Of a DNA stretch of 57,561 bases, positions 42,069 to 50,406 are shown one piece after another. The DNA comes from Bacillota bacterium. Lineage in GTDB: Bacteria > Bacillota > Clostridia > Christensenellales > Aristaeellaceae. The stretch spans positions 1 through 57,561 of the forward strand of contig JAEWXD010000018.1 in assembly GCA_023396045.1 (NCBI GenBank), in the 5' to 3' direction. Numbering within the stretch: position 1 is the first letter of the stretch; each line of letters opens with the position of its first letter. The notes under the pieces are model-generated. The model ran no database searches. It saw only the letters and a program-made list of their open reading frames with translations, and was not told the origin of the DNA. Made by a program: the position numbers and the translations under genes.

Positions 42069-44228
42069 ATGGATAAAATTATTGCACAAATTGCGCAAGA
42101 GTTAAATATTAAAATAGAGTATGTAAAAAATGTAGTGCAAATGTTAGACGAAGGCAGCACCATTCCCTTTATTGCACGTTATAGAAAAGAAATGCATGGT
42201 TCTGCTGATGATACCACCTTGCGTGCATTGGAAGAACGTTTAAAATATTTAAGAAAATTAGACGAACGCAAAGGCGATATTCTAAAAAATATAGAAGAAC
42301 AAGGCAAATTAACAGAAGATCTTGCCAAAGATATTCAAAGTGCACAAACATTGGCTGAACTGGAAGACTTGTATTTGCCATATAAAGCCAAACGCAGAAC
42401 CCGTGCCACCATTGCCAAAGAAAAAGGCTTAGAGCCATTGGCAGATTCCATTTTTGCACAAGATGGAACAATGGATATAGAAGTGTTGGCACAGCCCTTC
42501 ATCAATGCTGAAAAAGAAGTGAATACCGTAGAAGAAGCTTTACAAGGGGCTTCTGATATTTTGGCAGAACGCATTGCAGAAGATGCCAAAATTAGAAAAG
42601 TGCTGCAAATGATCATTAAACGACAAGGCACAGTAAAAACGGAGAATACAGGGGAAGAAGATAGCGTATATTCCCAATATTATGCTTTCTCTCAAGATTT
42701 ACGCAATTTACAAAACCATCAAATTTTGGCCATCAATCGTGGTGAAAAAGAGGGAATACTAAAATTCCGTTTGGATTTTGATCGTGAAGTAGGCTTGGAA
42801 TTTTTGCAAAATCGTATTGTAAAAAACAATAGCCCATATGTATCCTTTTTGAACGCTTGCTCTGCCGATTCTTACGACCGTTTACTTTACCCGGCTGTAG
42901 AACGCGCCATTCGTACAGAACTTACCGATAGGGCCAACGAAGGTGCTATTCATAATTTCTCAATTAACTTAAAAAACTTACTTATGCAAGCACCGGTAAA
43001 AGGTTTTACCACCATGGGTCTTGACCCGGGCTACAAAAACGGTTGTAAAGTGGCCGTTGTAGACCCTACCGGTAAAGTGCTTGACACCACTGTGGTGTAT
43101 CCAACTTTTGGCGAGAAAGGCAAAAATGAAGCCATTCAAAAGCTTTCACTCATGCTTAAAAAACATAGTGTGTCCCATATTGCCATTGGCAATGGCACGG
43201 CATCCAGAGAAACCGAACAAATGGTAGTGGATATGATTCAGTTACTCAAAAATGGTGTAAGCTATGTAATTGTAAACGAAGCAGGCGCATCTGTTTACTC
43301 TGCCTCAAAAATTGCAGCAGAAGAATTCCCGGAATTTGATGTTAACCTTAGGTCTGCTGTTTCTATTGCAAGGCGTTTGCAAGATCCGCTTGCCGAACTT
43401 GTAAAAATAGATCCCAAGGCCATCGGTGTTGGCCAATACCAACATGATATGCCTCAAAAGGAACTCTCGGAAGCCCTTTCCAACGTGGTAGAGGATTGTG
43501 TAAACAATGTAGGGGTAGACTTAAATACAGCTTCTCCATCCTTGCTTAGTTATGTTTCCGGCCTTTCTGCCACCACTACTAAAAATATTGTAAAATATAG
43601 GGAAGAAAACGGTAGCTTTAAAACGCGTAAAGAGTTATTAAAGGTTAAAGGCCTTGGCCCTAAGGCTTTTGAACAATGCGCCGGCTTCTTGCGTGTGCCG
43701 GAAAGTAAAAATATTTTAGATAATACCGCCGTGCATCCGGAAAGCTATGACGCTGCCATGCAAATATTAGAAGCATGTGGCTTTAATAGTAATGACTTGC
43801 AAGCCAATGCCATTGCTGCATTGCCGCTGCTTATAAAGCAACAGGGTGAAGAAAAAATTGCCATTAAAGCAGAAATCGGCGTGCCAACCTTGCGTGATAT
43901 CGTAAAAGAAATCCTAAAACCGGGTAGAGACCCGCGTGATGAATTGCCAAAACCGGTTCTGCGCAGTGATGTGCTTAAATTAGAAGATATTAAAGTAGGT
44001 ATGGAACTTACCGGTACCATTCGTAACGTAATAGACTTTGGCGCCTTTGTAGACATCGGCGTGCACGAAGACGGTTTGGTGCATATCTCTGAAATTTCCA
44101 ATAAATTTATTAAGCATCCATCCGAAGCACTTTCTATTGGCGATGTGGTAAAAGTACTCGTAATAGGGGTAGATCTTAAGAAAAAACGAATCTCTTTATC
44201 CATCAAACAATTGCAAAAAAATAAATAA
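42069..44228 (+). CDS. tex: Tex, S1-domain RNA-binding transcription accessory protein
   Basis: 719 residues. Order of domains: N-terminal helical Tex region (STIPFIARYRKEMHGSADD), YqgF-like RNase H fold (TMGLDPGYKNGCKVAVVD), tandem helix-hairpin-helix motifs (VGVDLNTASPSLLSYVSGL ... FKTRKELLKVKGLGPKAFEQ), and a C-terminal S1 RNA-binding domain (GMELTGTIRNVIDFGAFVDIG). Normal length. Implicated in transcription and RNA handling in other bacteria. Confidence 0.96.
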   Translation: MDKIIAQIAQELNIKIEYVKNVVQMLDEGSTIPFIARYRKEMHGSADDTTLRALEERLKYLRKLDERKGDILKNIEEQGKLTEDLAKDIQSAQTLAELEDLYLPYKAKRRTRATIAKEKGLEPLADSIFAQDGTMDIEVLAQPFINAEKEVNTVEEALQGASDILAERIAEDAKIRKVLQMIIKRQGTVKTENTGEEDSVYSQYYAFSQDLRNLQNHQILAINRGEKEGILKFRLDFDREVGLEFLQNRIVKNNSPYVSFLNACSADSYDRLLYPAVERAIRTELTDRANEGAIHNFSINLKNLLMQAPVKGFTTMGLDPGYKNGCKVAVVDPTGKVLDTTVVYPTFGEKGKNEAIQKLSLMLKKHSVSHIAIGNGTASRETEQMVVDMIQLLKNGVSYVIVNEAGASVYSASKIAAEEFPEFDVNLRSAVSIARRLQDPLAELVKIDPKAIGVGQYQHDMPQKELSEALSNVVEDCVNNVGVDLNTASPSLLSYVSGLSATTTKNIVKYREENGSFKTRKELLKVKGLGPKAFEQCAGFLRVPESKNILDNTAVHPESYDAAMQILEACGFNSNDLQANAIAALPLLIKQQGEEKIAIKAEIGVPTLRDIVKEILKPGRDPRDELPKPVLRSDVLKLEDIKVGMELTGTIRNVIDFGAFVDIGVHEDGLVHISEISNKFIKHPSEALSIGDVVKVLVIGVDLKKKRISLSIKQLQKNK

Positions 44229-44232
44229 TAAT

Positions 44233-44260
44233 AAGCCGAGAGCAAACGCTTTCGGCTTTT
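44233..44260. terminator. Terminator after tex, probably bidirectional
   Basis: 11-bp stem with one G-U pair (AAGCCGAGAGC with GCTTTCGGCTT) and a 4-nt loop, between tex and the convergent DUF1905 gene. Confidence 0.85.
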
Positions 44261-44266
44261 AAAATA

Positions 44267-44554
44267 TTACATTCTTTCTTTTATAAGCACATGCACAGTA
44301 TCACCGGCTTGTTTTTGCAGTGCTTTGCGAATATCCTTACGCATACCAATGATATAGCAGGTGCTACCATCGGCATTTTTTACACCCATATTCACAATGC
44401 TACCTTCATAATACACATTGTCAAAATATACAGATACTTTTACACGGCCTTTGCCAAATTCCTTGCGAATATCATAGGGGAATACTATATAGGCGCCGTC
44501 TATATCTTCTACTTTTTGAATAGTGGTATCAAATGTATAGCTTTTATTTTCCAT
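44267..44554 (-). CDS. DUF1905-domain protein
   Basis: 95-residue small protein with the DUF1905 pattern: AYIVFPYDIRKEFGKGRVKVSVYFDNVYYEGSIV, IGMRKDIRKALQKQAGDTVHVLI. A small beta-barrel-like fold; function unknown to me. Start chosen at 44554 (MENKSY); the longer reading lies inside the upstream gene. It overlaps the DUF1801 gene by 11 bp. Confidence 0.8.
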   Translation of the reverse strand: MENKSYTFDTTIQKVEDIDGAYIVFPYDIRKEFGKGRVKVSVYFDNVYYEGSIVNMGVKNADGSTCYIIGMRKDIRKALQKQAGDTVHVLIKERM

Positions 44555-44900
44555 ATTTTTTGAAACACCAAATGCTAATTTCTTGAATAAAAGCAATGGG
44601 TAGATCCATAGTAAAAGGTATTTGTATAGCACCTTTACTACTTTTTAAACCAAGTGCTTGTATTTGTTCTTGAAATACTTCTACCGCTTCCGCTCCGGGG
44701 TATATGCCCATATGCTTTTTAAAACAAGCAAAATGAATAATGTTTTTACCTTGCCAAAATGTAGGCATAGCCCAAGAAATGCGTTCCTGTGCTTGGGGCA
44801 ACACTTCCTGCATACAGCGGTATAATGTAAGCAATTTTTCATGCTTTTCTACTTCTTGTGCTGCAATATAGTTTGCAATAACACCCTTTACTTGCTCCAT
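44544..44900 (-). CDS. DUF1801 (YdhG-like) protein
   Basis: 118 residues with the YdhG/DUF1801 pattern: ERISWAMPTFWQGKNIIHFACFKKHMGIYPG and SSKGAIQIPFTMDLP. A frataxin-like fold has been reported for relatives; its role here is unknown. Start either 44900 (GGAAAAG upstream) or 44915; both overlap the end of sdaAA, suggesting coupling to the serine dehydratase operon. Confidence 0.78.
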   Translation of the reverse strand: MEQVKGVIANYIAAQEVEKHEKLLTLYRCMQEVLPQAQERISWAMPTFWQGKNIIHFACFKKHMGIYPGAEAVEVFQEQIQALGLKSSKGAIQIPFTMDLPIAFIQEISIWCFKKYGK

Positions 44901-45757
44901 AATATTCTTTTCCATTCGTCGCCGGTAGGGGTAGCAGCCAAGCCGCCCAATGCTGTTTCACGCAAGCTTGCCGGCATGGATTTACCAATGGCATACATGG
45001 CGGCAACTACTTCATCCCAAGGTACTTTGGTTTCAATATCGGCAAGTGCTAATTCAGCCGTAAGTAAAGCGTTTACTGCTCCGGCAGCATTTCGTTTAAT
45101 GCAGGGCACTTCTACAAGGCCGGCCAATGGGTCGCAGGTTAGACCTAACATGTTTTTCATTGCCATGGCCATAGCGTTGGCACTTTGTGTTGGGCTACCG
45201 CCCAGCAAATATACAGTTGCAGCGGCAGTCATGGCACTGGCGGAGCCAATTTCTGCTTGGCAACCACCGGCTGCGCCACTAATAAATGCATTATTTGCAA
45301 TAATAAAGCCAAACATACCGGCTACAAATAAAGCTTCTACAATTTTTTCGTCTGTAAAGCCATATTTTTCTTGCAGGGCAACCATGGCACCTGGTAATAT
45401 GCCACAAGAACCGGCTGTAGGGGTAGCGCAAATTACCCCCATAGAAGCATTTACTTCGTTGGTTGCAATGGCATAGCATGCCGCTTTAAGTGAAGTAACA
45501 TCTGTAATAAATTTTCCTTTTTGTATATATTCCCAAAGCCTTCTTGCATCATGGCCACACATTTTGGAGTGGCTGGTAACACCTTGTATTCCTTCTGCAA
45601 CGGCTTGTTTCATTACTTGGTAACTTGCAAGCATGGTTGCTACTATTTCTTCTCGGCTTTTGCTTTGCATTTGTTGCTCTTGGGCAATCATAAGTTCTGC
45701 AATACTGGTGTTTGTTTGTTCTGCCGTTTTTATTAAATCACTTATACTTTTAAACAT
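44888..45757 (-). CDS. sdaAA: L-serine dehydratase, iron-sulfur-dependent, alpha subunit
   Basis: Deaminates L-serine to pyruvate and ammonia with a [4Fe-4S] cluster. 289 residues from the start at 45757 (MFKSIS), with GAGG upstream and the sdaAB stop two bases before. Motifs: SKMCGHDARRLWEY, CATPTAGSCGILPGA, ISGAAGGCQAEIGSASAM and GLTCDPLAGLVEVPC, which supply cluster cysteines. Confidence 0.95.
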   Translation of the reverse strand: MFKSISDLIKTAEQTNTSIAELMIAQEQQMQSKSREEIVATMLASYQVMKQAVAEGIQGVTSHSKMCGHDARRLWEYIQKGKFITDVTSLKAACYAIATNEVNASMGVICATPTAGSCGILPGAMVALQEKYGFTDEKIVEALFVAGMFGFIIANNAFISGAAGGCQAEIGSASAMTAAATVYLLGGSPTQSANAMAMAMKNMLGLTCDPLAGLVEVPCIKRNAAGAVNALLTAELALADIETKVPWDEVVAAMYAIGKSMPASLRETALGGLAATPTGDEWKRILWSK

Positions 45758-45758
45758 A

Positions 45759-46421
45759 TTAGGCCTCAACTTGTTTTATCCAATTAATTTGGGGCAGCGC
45801 TGCAATTTCTTTTAATACCGCTGCAGATACATTCGAATCACAGGAAATAACCATAAGTGCTTCTTCGCCTTTGCAGTTGCGGCTAACGTCCATATTGGCA
45901 ATATTGATGTTGTTACGGTAAAAAATTTGGCTAACTTCAGCAATTGCGCCGGGCATGTCCTTGTTACCTATTAACAAAGTAGGGCATTCTGCAGAAAGAT
46001 GAATTTGGAAACCGTTGATTTCGGTAATGGCAATACTGCCACCACCAACAGACTGCCCAACTATGCACATGTGTTTGTTGTTCCCACTAAGTTCTATTCT
46101 TATAGTGTTGGGGTGTTCACAGGGGGCATCGCTGGTAAGAAATTTTATGGCAACACCCATTTCTTCAGCGTGTTGCAAGGCGTTTTGTATGCGTTTGTCA
46201 TCGGTTGCAAAACCAAGTAAACCGCCCACGATGGCAACATCACTTGCATGGCCGCGATAGGTTTCTGCAAAAGAACCATAAAAGGTAATGCGTGCACTTT
46301 CAATTTTATGGTTAAATAGCTCTCTTGCAACTGCTCCAATGCGAACTACGCCGGCAGTGTGCGAACTAGAAGGCCCAATCATAATTGGCCCAATAATATC
46401 AAATACACTTCTATATTTCAT
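45759..46421 (-). CDS. sdaAB: L-serine dehydratase, iron-sulfur-dependent, beta subunit
   Basis: 220 residues. The N-terminal region has GPIMIGPSSSHTAGVVRIG, typical of serine dehydratase beta domains. The C-terminal about 75 residues are an ACT-like domain (TLLIGNKDMPGAIAEVSQIFYRNNINIANMDVSR), probably sensing serine. AAAGGGG lies upstream of the ATG. Operon sdaAB-sdaAA-DUF1801-DUF1905. Confidence 0.95.
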   Translation of the reverse strand: MKYRSVFDIIGPIMIGPSSSHTAGVVRIGAVARELFNHKIESARITFYGSFAETYRGHASDVAIVGGLLGFATDDKRIQNALQHAEEMGVAIKFLTSDAPCEHPNTIRIELSGNNKHMCIVGQSVGGGSIAITEINGFQIHLSAECPTLLIGNKDMPGAIAEVSQIFYRNNINIANMDVSRNCKGEEALMVISCDSNVSAAVLKEIAALPQINWIKQVEA

Positions 46422-46510
46422 AAGAAACCCCTTTTAATTATTTCTGTTTTTCATTATAACAAAAATATTTGAAAAATACAGTAAATATTTAACGTATTAC
46501 TATTTAATCA

Positions 46511-46539
46511 TTGACAATGTGGTTTAAATTTACTAAAAT
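46511..46539 (+). promoter_or_regulatory. Promoter of the sugar ABC importer operon
   Basis: TTGACA (46511-46516), 17 bp, TAAAAT (46534-46539), 51 nt before the start codon. No obvious operator palindrome or CRE box was recognised. Confidence 0.75.
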
Positions 46540-46590
46540 TATATAAAATAATTAAATCTTTGCATTCAAATGCAAAAAATGGAGGTTTTT

Positions 46591-47829
46591 ATGAAAAAAT
46601 TATTTTCCATTCTTCTTTGCTTGGCAATGGTGCTTTCCATGGCATCTGTTTTTGCTGAAGAAGTAAGTCTTACCATGGGCTCTTGGCGTATTGACGATAC
46701 TGCTAAAGTACAAGCTATGTTAGACAAATATGCTGAATTAACCGGCGTTAAAATCAAGTTTGAAGGTACAGCATCTGCTTCTTATAACGCTAATTTGCGT
46801 ATGCAATTATCCAATGGTACTGGTCCTGACTTGTGGTATTCCCGTTCATACAAAACCGGTGAAGAACTTTTTGCAGACGGTTTTGCTATGGATGTAACTG
46901 ATGTTCCTGGCGTTAAAGAAAATTTTGCAGAATCCTCTTTGGGTGCATGGAAAGCCAGCACAGGCGAAATGTTTGCGGTTCCTTTCGGTGCTGTTTCTCA
47001 GGTAGTTTACTATAATACTCGTATTTTTGAAGCTAACGAGCTCAAAGTTCCTACCACTTGGCAAGAATTTATCGCAGTTTGTGAAGCATTAAAAGCAAAG
47101 GGCATTACTCCACTTGCAAACGGTATTAAGAGCAAATGGGACGTATTGGAATGTGTATTCTTAGGCATGCTACCCAACTATATTTCCGGCCCGGAAGGTC
47201 GTGCTCCTTACGAAACATTAGAAAAATCTATGGATGATGAAGCTTTCTTAGCAGCTGTTAAAGATTTTGCTCAACTTGCTCCATTCTTACCGGAAGGTTT
47301 TGAAGCTATTGAAAACAACGACTCTAACGCATTCTTTGCTACAGAACAAGCCGCAATGCTAATTGACGGTTCTTGGTCTGCAGGCTCTATTGGTGAAGAA
47401 TTTGGTTTAACCACTTATGGCGCATTTGCACTTCCAGCTCCGGAAGGCAAAACACCTGGTATTTGTTTCCATGCAGACTTCGCTATCGCAGGTAACAAAG
47501 CTACCAAACATCCGGAAGAAGTAAAAGCTTTCTTACAATGGATCGCAAGTCCGGAAGGAGCACAAATTGCAGCAGATGCTCTACCGGTAGGTTTCTTCCC
47601 AATGATCGTTCCATCTGTTCAATTAAGCAACGAATTGGCTAACAGCATTCTTTCTTTAAACGAAGGTAAAGTAACAGACGTACGTTTTGTATGGCCTAAA
47701 TTAATCAAAGCTTATGAACCAATGCAAGATGAACTTATCAAAGTATGGCTTGGTCAAACCACTCCTGAAGAAGCTGTAAAAGTGTTTGCAGAAGCACAAA
47801 AAGCAGCTTTAGCAGAAGAAACTAAATAG
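46591..47829 (+). CDS. Sugar ABC transporter substrate-binding protein (family 1)
   Basis: Extracytoplasmic carbohydrate-binding protein of 412 residues. Signal peptide about 1-22, ending SVFA-EE, without a lipobox Cys at the cleavage site. The mature protein has family-1 features: a variable N-lobe, GTGPDLWYSRSYKTGEEL, FAVPFGAVSQVVYYNTRIFE, and an AAMLIDGSWSAGSIGE segment. GGAGG is 5 nt before the ATG. Sugar specificity is unknown. It is the first gene of a three-gene importer operon and is separated from the permeases by two hairpins. Confidence 0.9.
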   Translation: MKKLFSILLCLAMVLSMASVFAEEVSLTMGSWRIDDTAKVQAMLDKYAELTGVKIKFEGTASASYNANLRMQLSNGTGPDLWYSRSYKTGEELFADGFAMDVTDVPGVKENFAESSLGAWKASTGEMFAVPFGAVSQVVYYNTRIFEANELKVPTTWQEFIAVCEALKAKGITPLANGIKSKWDVLECVFLGMLPNYISGPEGRAPYETLEKSMDDEAFLAAVKDFAQLAPFLPEGFEAIENNDSNAFFATEQAAMLIDGSWSAGSIGEEFGLTTYGAFALPAPEGKTPGICFHADFAIAGNKATKHPEEVKAFLQWIASPEGAQIAADALPVGFFPMIVPSVQLSNELANSILSLNEGKVTDVRFVWPKLIKAYEPMQDELIKVWLGQTTPEEAVKVFAEAQKAALAEETK

Positions 47830-47837
47830 TTTTTATT

Positions 47838-47896
47838 GCTCTGGGAAGGTTTTTCCTTCTCAGAGTATTCCTAAAGCATCCAATTTTTTGGATGCT
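47838..47896 (+). repeat. Two consecutive hairpins between binding-protein and permease genes
   Basis: First hairpin: CTCTGGGAAGG pairs with CCTTCTCAGAG (47839-47865, one G-U pair, T5 loop). Second: AGCATCCAA pairs with TTGGATGCT (47875-47896, T4 loop). Neither has a long T-run after it. Likely function is partial termination or 3'-end protection, making more binding protein than permease. Confidence 0.7.
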
Positions 47897-47947
47897 ATAC
47901 GAATGCTCTGAATGTAGTTAAATAAATTTATGGAGGTATATTGTAGA

Positions 47948-48871
47948 GTGAAAAAATATTTTCAAGGGGGTAACTCTATCAATCCCTCGGGTATTTATTG
48001 GATGGCCTATGTAATACCGGCTCTATTTGCATACCTATTCTTTATGGCTTACCCGCTGATTGATTCTGTGCGTTTAAGCTTATATGAGGGTATTTATCAA
48101 AACCGCACTTTTGTTGGTTTTCAAAACTATATTACTCTGTTTACAGACCCTAAAATTTCCGGCAGATTCTGGAATGCGTTTGGCAATACATGGATATTCT
48201 TTGCTTTCCATATGCTTATTCAAAATGTGTTGGGTATGGTGTTTGCGGTGGTACTCACAAACAGAACCATGCGTGGCAGAAACATTTACCAAACCATTAT
48301 CTTTTTACCTTGTACTATAGCCATTTTGGTAACCGGTTATTTGTTTAAATTAATGTTAAACCCTGTTTGGGTAAAACCAACTTTAACAGCTATAGGCTTG
48401 GGTGGTTTGGTAAAACCTTGGCTCGGCTTAGCAGAAACAGCATTACCTATTGTTTCGCTTATTTCTTGTTGGCAGTGGATGGGTATTCCAACCATGATGT
48501 TTGTTGCAGCCATTCAAGGTATTAGTGAGGATTTAATGGAAGCATCTGCTATTGAAGGTGCCAATTCTTGGAAACAATTTTGGTATATCAAATTACCCCT
48601 CATTATGCCTGCTGTTGGTATGATAGCCATTCTAACTTTTGTAAGTAACTTTAACGCTTTTGACATTGTATTTGCCATGCAAGGGCCGGAAGGGCCGCCT
48701 CAATATGCTACAGATTTAATTGGCACATTGTTCTATAGAGCGGGTATTGCCGGGGGGCATCCACTGGGTATTCCGGAACCTGGCTTGGGTGCGGCCATTT
48801 CTACCAGTGTATTCTTAATGTTGATTGTGGGTGTAATACCTACTATGAAATCCACCATGGGGAAGGAGTAA
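47948..48871 (+). CDS. Sugar ABC transporter permease (MalF/UgpA type)
   Basis: About 307 residues, six transmembrane helices, with the EAA loop EASAIEGANSWKQFWYIKLPLIMP that docks the ATPase. Start is uncertain: GTG at 47948 has GGAGGT 10 nt upstream and is preferred, whereas ATG at 47930 overlaps that ribosome site. Confidence 0.9.
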   Translation: MKKYFQGGNSINPSGIYWMAYVIPALFAYLFFMAYPLIDSVRLSLYEGIYQNRTFVGFQNYITLFTDPKISGRFWNAFGNTWIFFAFHMLIQNVLGMVFAVVLTNRTMRGRNIYQTIIFLPCTIAILVTGYLFKLMLNPVWVKPTLTAIGLGGLVKPWLGLAETALPIVSLISCWQWMGIPTMMFVAAIQGISEDLMEASAIEGANSWKQFWYIKLPLIMPAVGMIAILTFVSNFNAFDIVFAMQGPEGPPQYATDLIGTLFYRAGIAGGHPLGIPEPGLGAAISTSVFLMLIVGVIPTMKSTMGKE

Positions 48872-48875
48872 GCAA

Positions 48876-49724
48876 ATGAAAGAGAAAAAATTAAAATCTT
48901 TAAAAGCCGAAAATATGCATGTACCCTCCCATATCGTGATGGTTATTTGGTGTTTGGTATCTTTATTTCCGGTATATATGATGCTGGTAAACTCCTTTAA
49001 ATTAAAGGCGCATATCTACAAAAACCCCTTTGGTTTACCTACACAATGGACACTGGATAACTATAAGTATGTATTTGACAACAGCCAGTTTTTTCGTTAT
49101 TTTGGCAATAGCTTGCTCGTTGTAATACTATCTTTGGCACTGATTATTTTGTTAGGCACCCTTTGTGCTTACGCCTTGGCACATTGGAACGGTTTGCTTC
49201 CCAAAGTTATCTACGGCATCATTATTATTGGTATGATGTTACCAATTAAAATTGCATCCATTCGTTTGTTGGAAATGATGAAAACGCTTGGCTTGCTTAA
49301 TAAAATTTGGTCTTTACCGCCTATATATGTTGCTTTAGGCATACCTACTGCCATATTTATTCTTACAGAATTTATTCGTGGTTTACCAAAAGAGCTATAT
49401 GAAGCTGCCTTTGTAGACGGCGCAAGTCGTTTCAAAATCTATCGCAAAGTGGTTATGCCTTTAATTGGGCCTGCCATGGCTACCGTTGCCATTTATAATT
49501 TGGTTCCACTTTGGAATGATCTTTGGTTTCCACTTATCTTTATTACGGATGAAAATAACAAAACACTCTTGCTTGCTATAACCAAACTACAAGGGCAATA
49601 TTCTACAGACTGGCCTAAGTTACTTGCTACACTTACTCTTTCTGCACTTCCGGTTATGATTTTGTATGTTACCATGAGCAAACAGTTTATTGGTGGTTTA
49701 ACAGCCGGTGCTGTAAAAGGTTAA
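48876..49724 (+). CDS. Sugar ABC transporter permease (MalG/UgpE type)
   Basis: 282 residues, six transmembrane helices, EAA loop EAAFVDGASRFKIYRKVVMPLIGP. Four bases after the first permease, with GGAG upstream. No ATP-binding subunit follows, so the importer probably uses a shared MsmX/UgpC-type ATPase encoded elsewhere. Confidence 0.92.
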   Translation: MKEKKLKSLKAENMHVPSHIVMVIWCLVSLFPVYMMLVNSFKLKAHIYKNPFGLPTQWTLDNYKYVFDNSQFFRYFGNSLLVVILSLALIILLGTLCAYALAHWNGLLPKVIYGIIIIGMMLPIKIASIRLLEMMKTLGLLNKIWSLPPIYVALGIPTAIFILTEFIRGLPKELYEAAFVDGASRFKIYRKVVMPLIGPAMATVAIYNLVPLWNDLWFPLIFITDENNKTLLLAITKLQGQYSTDWPKLLATLTLSALPVMILYVTMSKQFIGGLTAGAVKG

Positions 49725-49725
49725 T

Positions 49726-49758
49726 AAAAAACAGACTTCATTTTGGAGCCTGTTTTTT
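49726..49758 (+). terminator. Terminator of the sugar importer operon
   Basis: Stem of about 13 bp with one mismatch (AAAAAACAG with CTGTTTTTT plus inner pairs), ending in a T-run. Confidence 0.85.
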
Positions 49759-49808
49759 AAATTAAAAAAAGGATGTTTCAACATTTGGTTTTACGTTGAT
49801 AATATTAA

Positions 49809-49829
49809 TAACAATAATCAATATTGTTA
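49809..49829 (+). promoter_or_regulatory. Inverted repeat upstream of dps, candidate operator
   Basis: TAACAATA (49809-49816) and TATTGTTA (49822-49829) form a perfect 8-bp dyad with a 5-nt centre, 24 nt before the dps start. AT-rich dyads of this size upstream of dps are typical of PerR/Fur-type sites, but it is not a clear match to the PerR box. Confidence 0.5.
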
Positions 49830-49853
49830 AATACTTTTTCGGAGGAAATGAAA

Positions 49854-50288
49854 ATGAAACTATTAAAAGAATTTAACCAATATCTATCTAACTTAGCTGT
49901 AATGAACATAAAATTGCACAACCTGCATTGGAATGTAAAAGGCCTACAATTTGTACCAGCCCATGAATTTACTGAAATGGTATACAATCAATTATTTGAA
50001 TACTATGATGCCGTTGCAGAACACATTAAAATGAACAAGCAAACACCACTTAGCAGAATGAACGACTACCTTAGCAACGCTACAATACAAGAAATTGAAC
50101 CTAAAAACTTTGAAGTAAGTGAAGCACTGCAAATTACATTGGACGATTTGGTTGCATTACGCAATGAAGCGAGTTCCCTTCGTAATGCAAGCGATGCAGA
50201 AGGGTGGTTCTCTGCAGTGGCTTTGTTTGAAGGCCAAATTGAATTTTATAACAAGCAAATTTGGTTCTTACAATCCATGCTTGTATAA
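49854..50288 (+). CDS. dps: Dps/ferritin-like DNA-protection and iron-storage protein
   Basis: 144 residues. Dps ferroxidase pattern at the dimer interface: H22-NLH25-W, H37, D52 and E56 (EYYDAVAEHI). It forms a 12-mer shell that oxidises iron with peroxide. Start at 49854 is 8 nt after GGAGG; the ATG at 49848 is too close to it. Single gene with its own terminator and an upstream dyad, consistent with stress regulation in an anaerobe. Confidence 0.9.
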   Translation: MKLLKEFNQYLSNLAVMNIKLHNLHWNVKGLQFVPAHEFTEMVYNQLFEYYDAVAEHIKMNKQTPLSRMNDYLSNATIQEIEPKNFEVSEALQITLDDLVALRNEASSLRNASDAEGWFSAVALFEGQIEFYNKQIWFLQSMLV

Positions 50289-50297
50289 TATATAAAT

Positions 50298-50311
50298 GCC
50301 CTGTAAAGGGC
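50298..50311 (+). terminator. Terminator of dps
   Basis: GCCCT/AGGGC 5-bp stem with a 4-nt loop followed by TTTTATTTT. Confidence 0.75.
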
Positions 50312-50347
50312 TTTTATTTTGTCAAAATACTCCTATAGGCCACTTGC

Positions 50348-50377
50348 TTGCAATTTTATAAAAATTATGTATATAAT
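50348..50377 (+). promoter_or_regulatory. Promoter of the fumarase operon
   Basis: TTGCAA (50348-50353), 18 bp, TATAAT (50372-50377), 30 nt before the start codon. Confidence 0.55.
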
Positions 50378-50406
50378 GAAGTAATGCAATTTTTAAGGGG
50401 GCCACT

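Noticed and set aside
43745..44245. 166-codon minus-strand ORF
   Set aside because: Antisense to the S1 end of tex; low-complexity Ser-rich shadow.
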